DNA of 64,000 nt from Bagarius yarrelli (taxonomy: Eukaryota; Chordata; Actinopteri; Siluriformes; Sisoridae). The stretch lies in contig VCAZ01000048.1 of NCBI GenBank assembly GCA_005784505.1, forward strand, positions 731,501 to 795,500. The letters are read 5' to 3'. Below are positions 1 to 12,300 of this stretch, piece after piece. The first letter of the stretch is position 1, and each line of letters starts with the position of its first letter. The notes beneath the pieces were generated by a model that had not been told where the DNA came from, searched no databases, and saw only the letters and a program-made list of their open reading frames with translations. The position numbers and the translations under genes are program-made.

Positions 1-377
1 TGATGGCCCCAGGAGCGTTCAACCTGACCACTGAGCATTACACTGACTATTCACAGCCACCCGAGGAACAATACGCCAATCATCATTTCACTCTCACTAA
101 TGGATCCTCAACCACGATTGGCTGCTGTGAACCGGAACAGGACAAAAGCATGCAGTTGAAAGGGACCTACCACAGCCAGTCAGGAGAGATGAGTCAGATG
201 GAGTACCAAAACTATCTGAACAATAACACAGAAGAGGGATACACGACTAACGGGAACTGTTTTGTGGTGGAGCAGCCGAAAGAGGTATCTCATAGCCTTT
301 CTGAGGTTACTTCTTTAGCAGAAACCACCAAAGGACCCCCAATACTGGAGCCTTTTCCTGAGCCCACTCCTGTTTAG
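1..377 (+). CDS. csrnp3: C-terminal end of cysteine/serine-rich nuclear protein 3 (partial)
   Basis: An open frame enters from the left edge (codons in phase with position 3) and ends at TAG 375-377, giving about 124 C-terminal residues. The segment is rich in Ser, Thr, Glu, Asn and Tyr, with no membrane or enzyme motif, as expected for the low-complexity acidic tail of a CSRNP (AXUD1/TAIP) nuclear protein. CSRNP proteins are sequence-specific transcriptional activators with an N-terminal Cys/Ser-rich region, which is outside this window. The identification rests mainly on synteny: in human 2q24, CSRNP3 lies on the opposite strand immediately before GALNT3-TTC21B-SCN1A, exactly as here. Sequence similarity of the tail alone is weak evidence. 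The ATG at position 3 is an internal methionine and not the start. Confidence 0.72.
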   Translation, partial: MAPGAFNLTTEHYTDYSQPPEEQYANHHFTLTNGSSTTIGCCEPEQDKSMQLKGTYHSQSGEMSQMEYQNYLNNNTEEGYTTNGNCFVVEQPKEVSHSLSEVTSLAETTKGPPILEPFPEPTPV

Positions 378-2420
378 GTACCCATGAGGAGGAGACACAG
401 ATGGCAAGCTTTCAAGCATTTAATTTAAATACCACAGACTCTTTCTTTCTACACTTGACATAGTTAGTTTGAAGACATTGACATGTATGATATTCATAAT
501 TATGTATTTTTCAACAAGCCAGAAAAAAAAAATCATAATTCTAAGTGCAAACTAGATCATATAAACTGTAAGCTTTAGGCCTGTGCAATGTTATCTGGTA
601 TTTCAAAAGTCAAAGTTCTAGTTTTGAGCAGATATTGTGGATAGAACTTTTCTATGTCTGTGTGTCAGTGGTGCAAAACAAAATGTTGCCGTTCATTAAT
701 ATATTAAAGAAAACGTGTATACTTAATCATTTTGATAAAAGCGCATGTTTTTGTAGCTTTTGTTGCTAATATATGGTTTTTGTATTGATTGCATTGATGT
801 ACTGTAAAAAAAAAAAAAAAAAAAAAGTTAAGTTCTCGTTGTTACATATGTAAATCATGCTTTTAAGGCATTCGTAAAAGCATGAAGCCTGAATCGAAAA
901 TGTTTGCTGTTTTTTGCAATACCAAATCAGATAAATTAAGTTGTGAATATGATACACACTTCATGAAGACAATGCACTTTTCCAGAGGCTGATGCCATAC
1001 AAAATGGCGAATAGTCTTTTAGCAGAGCACTGTTAAGGTGAACTATTTCTTAGTGGACCATTATTTTATTCCTCGTTACACCATTCCGATGGTGAAAGAA
1101 TGAAAGAGTTCTTCGTGGTTTTTTTTTTTTGGGTTTTTTAACAATTCCAACTAATATCTTTGGGATTATACAGGGACATCTGATCGAGTGCACTTTTGAA
1201 AAGCATTAAATGAATCTGTTCGGAGGCATTGCATATCTTTTCAAATGAAGTTATGTGCTGAAAATTATTTTTTGAATCGATATAGAGAGGAAAAAAAGAT
1301 ATGGGGGGGGGGCCTATTTCGTGGAATTCAATTTGTTTAACTAATGATAATGTCGGAAACCAGAAATCTGGTGATAAAATAGGTTTGATTTTGCACAAGT
1401 TGTAATAAAGCTTGTATTTCGACATGCAGTTATTTCCCAATTTAATGCTACTTAGTACTGTATTTTTTTAACCATCGTATGCTGAATAGGCTGCAGGACT
1501 TAATTGACTTCTCTGAGCAATGAATTATGAATTCTAAAGTGAACAAATAAAACATTTATAATATATGAACAAATGGTTTTTTTTAAAGACTGATTAGTCA
1601 GTCGAGTGCAATAGTGTAACAGGATAATAACTATGGTCATTTCTGGAGGTCAGCCCTTCGTGACCAGATCTTAAAATATCGCATTGAACTCATTTCCCCG
1701 ACTGATCTTAAAATGAAACTGTATTTCACGCACAACTACAATAGTGTTACAGATTCCTTAATAGTGTTTTGATGAAATCGAAACTATTTTGTAGGCAGAA
1801 AGTTGTTTAATGGTCAGAAAGCAGAAAAGAGGACAATCATATTTCTGCAGTGATTTATGCCAGTGTAAAGAGGAACTCCGATGCTTACTACAGCCAGCAT
1901 TTTAGAGCAGATGGATATGCCATAAAATCATTTCTCAAAATTTAAGACTAAATGTGTTTCATACAGATAAAAGAAAAAAAAAAGATAAACTGAAACATTG
2001 CCTTTTCTGTGACTTAACATAAAGTGAATGCCTTTTTTTTTTATTTCTTTTTCTTATGGGAAAATCTTGTCACAAGCCAAGCTATGTGTTTATACTGTAG
2101 TTTGGGTTTGCATTTGATGTTCATGTTTCATTGTTTCCATAGATTGTGTTTTTAGCATTGTCTTCAGTTTTTTTTTTTTATTATTTTTTATTTTATTTTG
2201 TTAAATCATTTACCTCTTGACCTAATGGACTTGACCTCATTCTCTGTTGGAGTTCATCATATAAAGTGATGTCTTGGCTGTGCTGGAGCAGAAGGTGGCA
2301 CATCCGACATTGACACTACGCTCTGTTTGCAGTATTTATTCCGAATGATCTATTGAAATGTGTATTTATTGTGATTACCTAAAATGGTATGTGCTGAATA
2401 AAACATTCGTTTGCTATCGC
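378..2420 (+). other. csrnp3: csrnp3 3' UTR (inferred)
   Basis: About 2 kb of AT-rich non-coding sequence follows the stop codon. AATAAA signals occur at 1546-1551 and 2397-2402; the second, followed by a T/GT-rich stretch, is the likelier end. The segment holds several A or T homopolymer runs (for example 807-826). The end point is inferred. Confidence 0.55.
2397..2402 (+). terminator. poly(A) signal AATAAA, likely csrnp3 3' end
   Basis: Canonical hexamer followed within 30 nt by TG/T-rich sequence. It is the last strong signal before the SINE at 2575. An alternative upstream hexamer lies at 1546-1551. Confidence 0.5.
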
Positions 2421-2574
2421 TGTCCATCATGTGTTGTGATTTAATAGAATTAGAGTATAAGTATGTTTAGAAATGAATCTATACTGCAGCAGAATATACT
2501 AGAAACGATACTATAATACATAATATTCCTTAAAGTGTCCCACAATTACACTGTTATGTTGTGACTATCAGTGA

Positions 2575-2815
2575 TGGCAGTGGGGACAGTGGTGGTTCAA
2601 ATGGTTAAGGTGGTTGATAGGAAGACCGGGGTTCAAACCTCACCGGCGCCAGTCTGCCACTGTTGGGTCCTTGAGCAAGACCTTTAACCCTTCCTGCTCC
2701 AGGGGTGCTGTATCATAGCTGACCCTGTGCTCTGACCCCCAACTTACTGAGATGGGATATGTGAAGGAACAAATTTCACTGTGCTCTACAGTATGTGTGC
2801 CAAATTAAGACATTT
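2575..2815 (+). repeat. tRNA-derived SINE, plus orientation
   Basis: The head has a pol III A-box-like segment (GGTTCAAATGGTTAAGG) and a B box (GGGTTCAAACCTC). It is followed by the body typical of teleost tRNA SINEs (CCTTGAGCAAGACCTTTAACCC and a CTGACCCTGTGCTCTGACCC stretch) and an A-rich end. Related, more decayed copies occur at 18526, 21223, 27455 (-), 28310 (-), 39571 and 57690. Family name not assigned. Confidence 0.8.
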
Positions 2816-3368
2816 ACAGTGGGATTTACTTTTAAACACATTCATAATGACATGTAATTAATTAATTTTTAAGTTTATTTACAATTTTTCTTATATTTTC
2901 AGTAATAAAGGCATACATTGTTATGCAGTTATGCAATAAAGAAAGATTCTATTGGAATGTAAATACAGTAATCTACAGCAAAAATAGCTATTTATTTTGA
3001 TATCAAGCTGGCACTTCATGTTACTTTATTTTTATTTATCCAATCTTCTGAATAATAATGTATTTATAAATATACAAAATGGAAACCCTACATCCTTTTT
3101 TCCTTTTCCTATTTATTGCAATGACAAATTCAAATACATAATATTAATCTACAAAAAAACAATAAAATGTAATGCAATAACATTGGGCTGAAGACTAAAC
3201 GTTACAAAATCCTTAAAGTCAATGTGCTTTTACATTTCAATCTGTTCATGCAAAATTAAATGTCCCTTAGGGGGAATTTAACATCGAAAAATATGTTCGA
3301 ATGTAAGGGATGAACAAAAACAACTGAGGGGGAAACAAACAAAATTAAATGCATTTCCAAGTCATTTT

Positions 3369-3370
<2 letters not shown>

Positions 3371-3410
<40 letters not shown>

Positions 3411-3440
3411 TATATATATAGATATATACATACATACATA
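3371..3440. repeat. (CA)n / (TA)n microsatellite
   Basis: About 17 CA units (3372-3406) pass into TATATA and then ACATACATAC-type repeats. The minus-strand open frame across it encodes only Cys-Val repeats and is an artefact. Confidence 0.9.
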
Positions 3441-4639
3441 ATACATACAAATAAATACATACACACACAATACAGAAGGTGCAGTCGTATGTATATATGG
3501 TATCTATAAGGGTATATATAGTATGATACAGTTATAGCTGTGCAAAGAATGACATAATGGATATATACATATGAGTGTTTGTATGATACAGTAAATACAA
3601 AGTAAATATGGATGGAATATATGGATAGATAGTTATAGTAATTATATATGTATATTACATGTATGTATGTACAAAATAACTTGGAACTGCATTTAATTTT
3701 GTTTGTTTGTTTATGCAAGAGTATTAGTATTAAAGCAAAAAAAGATTATATACTAAAAAATATGACATCCTAATACATATTTAAAAGATTCTTCATTTTA
3801 CTCTAGTTGTTGCACTTGAGTGATGTAATTTGCAGATAAAATGACGTTTTTTGGCGTATTTTACCCTTCTTCTGTCTTTCATTTTTTTAATTGAAGTCCT
3901 ATTATGTTTCATTTAATTAGAAAATGCAGCTTTGGACGTCTTGCAACACTGCCAGACCCGCCAAGAACCGTAATTCAAACGGGAATTTTGCGCCCTCTAC
4001 TGTTCAAACACACAACCTACATAACACTGTAGGGCTTCCAGTGAATCAAACGCCTGAACAGTATAATCAACAGTTGGATAGGATTTTATAAACTATTTGA
4101 TAGACCAAAATAAGATTTTAATTGTTGTATAGCAATGTATTTATTTTAAAATGTACATATTTTAATGCTATTTGTTTTCAGATGAGATGAGAAAAACACA
4201 GAGGTTTAAAGTACAGTAGTGTGCACTGCTGAAAAACTTAGGAAAAGTAAATACTTAGCTAAAACACATTTATCTATAAATGGTCTGTAAACTTGCTTTA
4301 AAAACAGGAAATAGGAAATGGCTGTAGTAGACTGAAATATTTAATTACATTATTATATTACTATCTGACGGCGGTTAATATAGTCTATATTGTTTATCTA
4401 CAACGCTACATAAGACTTAAGGAGCAAAAAAAAGGCTAGGCTAACCCTACTATTATTTTTGTCACTGTAGTTTTTCCAATTCTGGAGTAATAATAAATAA
4501 ATTAAAACTATTATTATTCGTAGAATAAAGTGTATTTTAACTAAAAACCCAGTGCGTGGACACAGTTTCCGAAAGTGGTTTCTGGATTCACCGGTTCGGT
4601 CCTCTTATTCAGCAAATTCACGTGACTATAGCATTTTCA

Positions 4640-4750
4640 CATTACGTCATAAATCCGGAAGTAGGTCATATTAGCAACACTGTATGCCAACATAAGCACT
4701 AAACTGAATAGACCTCGTAGGAATCTCCAATATGGCCGCGCATCCGGGTA
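4640..4750 (+). promoter_or_regulatory. Orphan promoter-like motif cluster (CRE, ETS, YY1-like)
   Basis: Within about 110 bp are TACGTCA (4643-4649, CREB/ATF-like), CCGGAAGTA (4655-4663, ETS/GABP-like) and AATATGGCCGCGC around 4730-4741 (YY1-like). An ATG at 4732 opens a six-residue reading frame that runs into a GTAATT donor-like site at 4748. This is the look of a housekeeping promoter, yet no gene is recognisable nearby. Function is inferred from motifs only. Confidence 0.3.
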
Positions 4751-7169
4751 ATTGATTAAAAACGTACCGTTGGTGAAAAGTCTATTTTGTTGTTCCAATA
4801 ATTTGTGTTTAAGTAATTTATAGTGAAATACTGTTTTGCTTCTGGATTTTTGGTTTATCTATATTGTTTAATTTATTCATTTTTTTCTTATTTATTATTT
4901 TTATTTCCTCCTTTTTTTGTATTTTTCTTTTTGCTTTTTTTTTTAACCTATCCTATGATTATGCATTATGTATTGGAATGTGTATTATGTATGGCTTTGT
5001 GAATTTTTTTTTTTTTAATTAATTAATTAAATAAATAAAACCTTATTTGTGATTTGTGAGGCTTTTACAAGGTTTATAGGAATCTAAGCAATCAACATTT
5101 AAACAAAAGAAATCGTATTAAATGGTATTGACATTAAAGATGTAATAATACCTTTTTTAGATGTATGTTTGATTCACTGCCCTGCAACATTTCGATATAA
5201 ATACTTCTGCAATAGCTACTTTGAGAATATTAATTGAAAATTGATTTGGATTTATAATAACAAATTTTGCATAACAAAGTAAGTTATTGAGGTTTTATAA
5301 AATTTTATATAAAAAATAGCAACTCCTCAAGAGATACAAAGTTAATATGTCTGAAATCTGCGTTTTTTTGTGGAATGGATGTCGAGTCTGTTTTGCATCT
5401 TTTTTTATGTATGTATGTGAAATATTTTTGGATTTTGAGTATATCTAAAATCAACATAAGTAAAAAAGATGTTATTTTCCTTTTTGATTAAAAAAAAAAA
5501 AAAATAGGGTATGGATAGGATAGTCATATATTTATGTTAAATCTTTTAATACTATTAGGTACATTTTATATTCACAAATGTAAAAGGTCAGAAAAAAAGC
5601 TCAATACCTTGTCAAATTAGCAAATCAATGAGCAAATGTTCGATGATGTTGCTTTAAAATACAGAATGTCCCTTATTTAAGAATTAAAAACCGCGCCCCG
5701 TTTTAAATCAATACAAGAAGGCGTTTGACCCATTTTTGGTTTTGTGCAACATTCATGCAAACTGTCCCACCTGTTTTTCTAAGACGTCTCATGCTATTGT
5801 TTCTCTGATTGGGCAATAGATTCCAAGCCAGTCCTGACCTTTCGGGGGCTTTTAAGAAAAATAATGCTAAAGATACCTCCTACCTGATATGTAAGCTATC
5901 TGTCATTGTCACACATTGTCATAGAGTCACACTACAATCCTCCCTCCTTTAAACAAAAGAGCTTTCTTCACCTGTCAGTCAAAGGAAAAGTTAAACAATA
6001 GCTATGAACAATAGTAAGGTATAAACAAACAATATTTATAGTCTAGATTGTGTAGACCGCCTGAAATAACATGACATAACCTGAGTCTGTCACACTGTTA
6101 GCAGTCTTTAACACAAATATGTGCCAATATATTGTACTGGGTTCATTTTGTGTAGACGCACATGAATGCAGTTTATTCCCCATTTTAACATGCATAATAA
6201 ATGTATTTCACTTTTATTAAGCACAAAGTCACAGAACACACAGTCCTTCAAGTGGGTGTCAAGTAATCAACAGACAGACAGATCATGAGATGTGCTGAGA
6301 AATGTGCATAAACTGAACCCTAACCCTAGTATGTAACTTCGAGACATTAATGCTGACAATATTGCAATGTTGTGTAGTAAAATTCATTAAGGTAATTATT
6401 AACTGAATTTGCTTCAGGTTTGCACTAGTGAGTTATTACTGAATAGCTTCTGTTTTCTTTTTGTCCTAACAGACTTTGGATTCCAGTTTGGGACGTTGTT
6501 AATTAAATATAGTTTAGTCTATAATTAGTGGGAGTGATCACATTGTGTTGTGGGACAGACTGGTATAAAATTACCTCTTAAAATTGGTCAAATTAGTGCT
6601 CTATTTAGTATTGGTTTTTTTTTTCATTCTTTAAATCATGTGATTAATAATGTGCTTCTGGGTGGGGTTCAGAATGCATTTTTAAACTATACCTACACAT
6701 ACAGGCATTTAATAAGGGTGTTAAGAACATGAGCAGTGGCAAGCATACTCTTTAATATTGTCTTGCCTTGTTCTATATAATATTTATATACAATAATCAT
6801 TCAAGTATAAGATGTAGAAAAAAGTGCAGAAGTATTACTGTAGGGGTAAAAACTGAACTGACTACCCAGTGTTAAAACAGCTGAATTATCTTAAATGATC
6901 CTCATTCTTTTAAATTAATACCAGATGCAAAATGCTACCATCTATAAACACTTGGTTAGGTTGGAAATATTTGTTTGTAGTCATTCACTGACTTACTCAT
7001 TTGACCACAACCATTTTAGTTTGTCTGTGGATTTTGTTTTTTTTGATAAGTATATTCATTATAACCATTTTTTTAACAATGCAAGAATCAACAATGCTAA
7101 AATACATACGCAAAAAAAAAAACATTCACAACCAGTCCAACACAGAGACACCAGACAGCTTTTTCAAGA

Positions 7170-8088
7170 TCAATAAATTGTTGGAATGTTTATTTATTAA
7201 ATTTATCCATTGCTCATGTTCATCGAAGTTTTCTTGTGTTGTAACATTACAGCACTTTGTGCCTTTCATCACTTTATCCATAATATAAATGTACACAATT
7301 TTATTTAACCAAGGTTTTCACTTTTGTCTGCTTTTGTGAACAAAACATTCTCTAACTCAAAACACTGTCCAGGTGAGTGATAGGGGAAAGAATCACAACG
7401 ATGTATGGCAGTGCACAAACAATGAACTAATTGAAAATTGCAAGCAGAAGCACTGGATTTGTTTTCTACCAACGGAATTTTTGGTAACGGACTCCTTTAG
7501 TAAATACAGATCACCCCTATTCATGCTACTTGCCTGCCAATTAGAGTCTTAAAAAAAAGCTGTCAATGAAGAAAAGGAATGAGTCAGTGCATGGCAGTTT
7601 AACAGATATTCTTGTTCAGGATTTCATTCATCAAAACCATTCAGAATTAACACATTTGGAATAGCAGTAATTTACAGTGCAAATAAAAGGGAAAAAAATG
7701 CACTTGGTGAAAATAAGGGGTTATGAATACTCTTTGGTGCATTAAAATGTGCAGATTCAATCAATTTATGATTAGAACCACAAGAAAATGTTTAAGGCTT
7801 CTGTTTTTGTTTAAAAGTTTACGGTAACCGCTTTTTCAATAAAAACTAAGAATTTCGGGGAAAAAACATATGAATCGTTCAGAAGTCTTCAACTGGTGCT
7901 TTACTGTACAACTTCCTGAAGGTGCCCCCCCCCCAGTATCGAACATGTATTTTGTATACACGCACTCCATGCATACAACTCAATGAAACACGTCCCAGCA
8001 GCAGTAATTTCACATATAAAAATAAATTAAAATTTTTTTTGTTCAGAAGTTTAGTAACGAGAATGTGTATTTGGACTGGCTTATACTG
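7170..8088 (-). other. galnt3: galnt3 3' UTR (inferred)
   Basis: About 0.9 kb below the galnt3 stop codon. Overlapping minus-strand AATAAA signals lie at 7189-7194 and 7193-7198. The end point is inferred from them; no coding potential is seen. Confidence 0.5.
7189..7198 (-). terminator. Overlapping AATAAA poly(A) signals, likely galnt3 3' end
   Basis: Plus-strand TTTATTTATT reads as two overlapping AATAAA hexamers on the gene strand, about 0.9 kb after the stop codon. Confidence 0.5.
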
Positions 8089-8202
8089 TCAGGTGAAAGC
8101 CCAAAGCTGGAATCTGTCAGCTGAGTTGCAGGGGACCATAGAAGGGTTTTCATAGCGAGCACTTAGGCACAGCTTCCGTCCAGAGTTATAAACCAGCTGA
8201 TT
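8089..8202 (-). CDS. galnt3: galnt3 coding exon 10: lectin gamma repeat and C-terminus
   Basis: Encodes NQLVYNSGRKLCLSA through RFQLWAFT and stop TGA at 8091-8089. It carries the third CLS motif and a QLW end. The tail is a few residues shorter than human (which continues past KW). Acceptor CTGTAG. Confidence 0.93.
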   Translation of the reverse strand, partial: NQLVYNSGRKLCLSARYENPSMVPCNSADRFQLWAFT

Positions 8203-9321
8203 CTACAGAGCCAAACAGGAGCAAACAGAGAGGCGATTGACAGCATATTATTGCTATCCGATAATAGCGAACACAAATACATATACACACATATAGCCAT
8301 AAATACAAGGAGTATAATGAAAACATCTTATTATCTTGAGATGCACAAAGATCACTGACTGATTCATGTGTCGTAGCTAGGGCACCAATGGTAAGCTACC
8401 TTAAAAACCATGCTCTAACATTTTATTAAATTTAACAGATTATTACACTTTTTCCCTAAACAAAAATGGCTAAATAGAGAAGCATAAAGTGCTACAGTGC
8501 TTTAGGCTATTTAGAACTCTAACCACAGGAGGGAAGGATTGGTAAACAGTGTAAAAAATGTGGCAGCTCTTAAAGTTTCATTACCTCCTGCAGCTCCCAT
8601 GTCTGCTCGGGTCCAGTGAAGGTGTTGTGGCCTTTATACTGACAATCCTGAAGTTTTACCAGCCCATCAGTTGCATGCAGACAGAGCTCTTTCTGAATGT
8701 TGTGTCGTATTTCATGGTGCGTCGATAACTCAAAATACTATATATATATATTATATATAGTTATGAAGGGAGAGGAAAGCAATACTTTAATATTAAAGCT
8801 ATTTTAAGGGTTGTGGATGTTATAAAGTAGAAAAAAAACACAGTTCTTGAAAGAATACAAAATTAAAAGGTAATTATTAAAAGGAATTATCAGCTAGTAT
8901 TAGTCAAATGGTGGTACCTGGTTTCCTCCCAGGCCATGGCACGGGTACATGATAAGCGGCTTGCCTCCTTCATTGTTCTCTCCTACATCCAGACACATAT
9001 CCTTTCCGGTATTCTTTATCTGAGGAGATAGTGTGCATCCAGTCAGAAAGTAAAGAATTTTGAGGTTGGGTAGATAGAGGCAGGAGTTTAATAAAAAATA
9101 AATAAATAAATTGGAAAAGAAGATGGCTATTGGGGCAGTAGAATTCAAGCTGTTAAAACATTACATGAGTTTTCTCCAAGACCCTCTGCAGGGAGAGATG
9201 TGAAACCACAGTGGCCAGACACAACATTCTGTGGTCTAGCGTTTGGAACGAGGAGAAAGACAAAGAGACCAAAAAAAGACCGAAGGAAGAATTAAGGAAG
9301 CCAAATGGGGTTGTTGGGGAG

Positions 9322-9363
<42 letters not shown>

Positions 9364-12300
9364 CAGAGACTGGACAAAATAGGTAATAAATGAAAATAAA
9401 AAGTAAAACTATGTCCTGCAATTGTATACACATACACACTAACTTACTGCGCCAAACTGCACCGGGTTGAGATCAGGCATGAAGACCTCTGGGTAGACAT
9501 TCTTTAAATACCAAGAGAAGCTCTTACACTGTAGCCTCTCACGGAGCTCCAAACGTTTGGAGATGTCTCCAAATGTTCTCTGTGGAAAAATGACCCACAC
9601 TGCTATTAAAAGTGTGAATAATAGTAAAAAAGGCTTATTTTTAAAACAACTTGTTAATAAAAAAAAAACACCCATTTTGTTGCCCTCAGGCTGTTTAGAA
9701 GCTGGTTTTAGTCAGTCGTTTTTTCCCTCAGGTTTCGACTAGCAGCAAGTCTTGGCTACAAGTTGTAAGTCTGGTGATGGTTTTTTTAGTGGTTTGGGCC
9801 ATGAACGAGCAGCAAGTTTTGGATTCAAGTTATGAGCCTGGAAAGATGCCTTCAGAATCAACTCAACACTGCAAAATGACCAAGAATTCTTTTTTGCCAC
9901 AGCAAATATGTGGCCACAAATCTTTATAATATGCCAGCAGAACCATCTAGGCATTACAAATAATGTATATCCAGAGTAAATCTCGAACTGTCTTTATGCA
10001 ATGCCCATCTAAGCCATGACTATACCTAAAAATTGAATAACAACTTGGTCGAACTTTCTTGGAAAGAACATTTATTATTCCAATAAGGCTTTGCTGTGCA
10101 ACCAAAACAGTATGATGTGATGTGATCCAATGTGCATTATAAGACCCTACGTCTTTTTTTACAGACAGCCAAGTCACAAGTTCTATTAGTACAAGCACTG
10201 CCTTTACACTATTTCCATTCAACTTGGTATAATGAGAACAATAGAAACATGATCCACAGAAAAAAGGGTTACAAGGGCGGAGAATTCTATGAATAACCTT
10301 CTTTGTGGGCAGCACGGTGGCCACACCGCGCAAGCTAGTCGGTTCTAGGTTTGTATTCCGGGCAGGGCTCTTTCTGTGTGAAAGTTTGCATGTGCTCCCT
10401 GTGCCTGCCCCAGTCCAAAAACATGTATGTTTTGGTTTATTAGTGATTGCAAATTGACCATAAGAATGAGTGTGAGTGTGTGTGGTTGTTTGTCTGTATG
10501 TGGCCCTGAGATGGACTGGTGACCTCTCCATGGTGTACTTATGCCTTTTGCCCAATGAAAGCTGGAATAGACTCCAGCAGATCCCTGATTATAAATAAGC
10601 AGATATAGACAATAGATGGATGGATGGATGGATGGATGGATGGATGGATGGATGGATGGATGGATGGATGGATGGATGGATGGATGGATGGATAGATAGA
10701 CTTTCTTTGTTTTTTTATCTGTTCACTTTATACAGCACAGATATTACAACTATCTTTCAGACACAGGAATAATCCTAAATTTTATTTAATGGTATTATGT
10801 TTATGGTGCTTTATTGAAAGTTTTTTTTGAAATGTCTGTCTGGAAAATATTACAATTTCACATGCCTAACTTGGCCAGCAAGAGTTAGGTGTCGGGTTAC
10901 ACAAATCAGGTCTACAGGTCTTGATATTCTCGGGCAGAGAAGCTAGGTAACCACTATATATAAAATGTTTAAGCTACATAAGCAAATCTGTTATTACTTA
11001 GTCTCAGCCTCAGACGTCAAGCCCACAGACCACTGGCCGAACGTCTGATGCTTACGGCACACTTGGCTGAAGTTTTGAAGTCGTCCTCTGATTGGTTAAA
11101 GTGTACAGAATTTCCAAGAGACATGTGCGTCAGGTTGTTTTTGATGGCCCGCATGGAAACAACCTGTCTCATAGAAGATGTAAGCTGTTCAGTGGCAATA
11201 ATTGATTTTGTGCATTTGTGAAAGAATGATTTTTTGGTTGCATACCGGTCTGTTATTGCAGGGGACATTTTCTTGCCCCTAAACATGGCGCGGCACAAAA
11301 TGAAATATTATTGGTTGCTTCACCTGTCACTTATACATCCTTAGCCATTCAAACCGGCCAAGATTCCCAGACCTTCTGATGTCAGTCTAAAAGTTGGGCT
11401 AGTTATTACTCTGCTTCCAATTTCAGTCAAATCTTATGGATATTGGTACCCCACATTTATGCATGTCTTGACCTTGACATTATTAAAATCTCAGAGAATA
11501 TAATAATAGGGGAAAAACCACTGCTTTTGAAAATGGAAGGTAACTGTACCATTGTGCCATACAATTAGAAAAAAACCCCCATAAAAATCTCGCATTACCT
11601 CTTTAGACATCTGTGCCGCCTGCTGGTTTCTGCGGTAGAAGATCTCCTTGTAGTCGTCCATCCAGACCTCAGCTAGCCTCACCTGATTACGAGCAATCAC
11701 TTGAGTGCCTTTGGGGAAAGTGTGAGGGCTTTTAGTGCGAAACACGTGGCCGACAATGGAGCAGGGGATAATCTCCAACTGACCTCCGCACTGCCATACC
11801 TGCAGGTATAGAAACAAAAAGGAAAATATCTTGATAAATCCATATACGGTACTATTGTCCGTTTTTAAGCAACTTGGAAAAAAAAATCATCTGCAACTTT
11901 GGTTTTGTGAGCATACAGAAACATGCATTGATAAATTATCGCTTTATGTAGTCTGTAAGTTGACATTATTGTAACAGAATCTAATCTTTGAAATAAGGAT
12001 TTTCTCGTACATAAAACTATCCAGGGATAGGGTTGCCAGAGTCACAGTTTGTAGGCCAAATTGGAATAGTTTTGGAACAAGTGATTGAAAAAGCAAGTCC
12101 ACATGTGCCTTTTTGCCTAATTTAAAAAATATATATATTCTGCAGTTGCCAAAATTTTGTTATAAAACAAACACTGAGAATTAAATCTTTACTTAAACCT
12201 AAACAAATGGAAAGTGCAATTTTTCATTCTGCCATGGCTAATAGTCAGACAATACTAAACACACTGCAGATTCCAAATCCAAAGACTGAAAAAAAGCGCA

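Larger units (their letters stand above)
2816..7165. other. Intergenic region between the convergent genes csrnp3 and galnt3
   Basis: No coding exon could be supported on either strand. It contains a CA then TA-rich microsatellite (3371-3440), many homopolymer runs, and a promoter-like cluster at 4640-4750 described separately. Open frames here are short, AT-rich and show no family resemblance. Confidence 0.6.

Noticed and set aside
3362..3718. 118-codon minus-strand open frame near csrnp3
   Set aside because: Composed of CA/TA repeat translation and Tyr/Ile-rich AT sequence; nothing recognisable.
3960..4005. CTCF-like GCGCCCTCTACTG near 3989
   Set aside because: Only about 10 of 13 core positions fit; single weak match without supporting context.
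6315..6328. Telomere-like CCCTAACCCTA
   Set aside because: Only two units; too short to mean an interstitial telomeric site.
6550..7288. Several plus-strand open frames of 60-95 codons in the intergenic region
   Set aside because: AT-rich, hydrophobic by composition, overlapping in different frames, no splice or family support.
9947..10555. 202-codon minus-strand open frame in galnt3 intron 6
   Set aside because: It covers the SINE at 10307 and its flank; the peptide has no family resemblance and galnt3 phase is satisfied without it.
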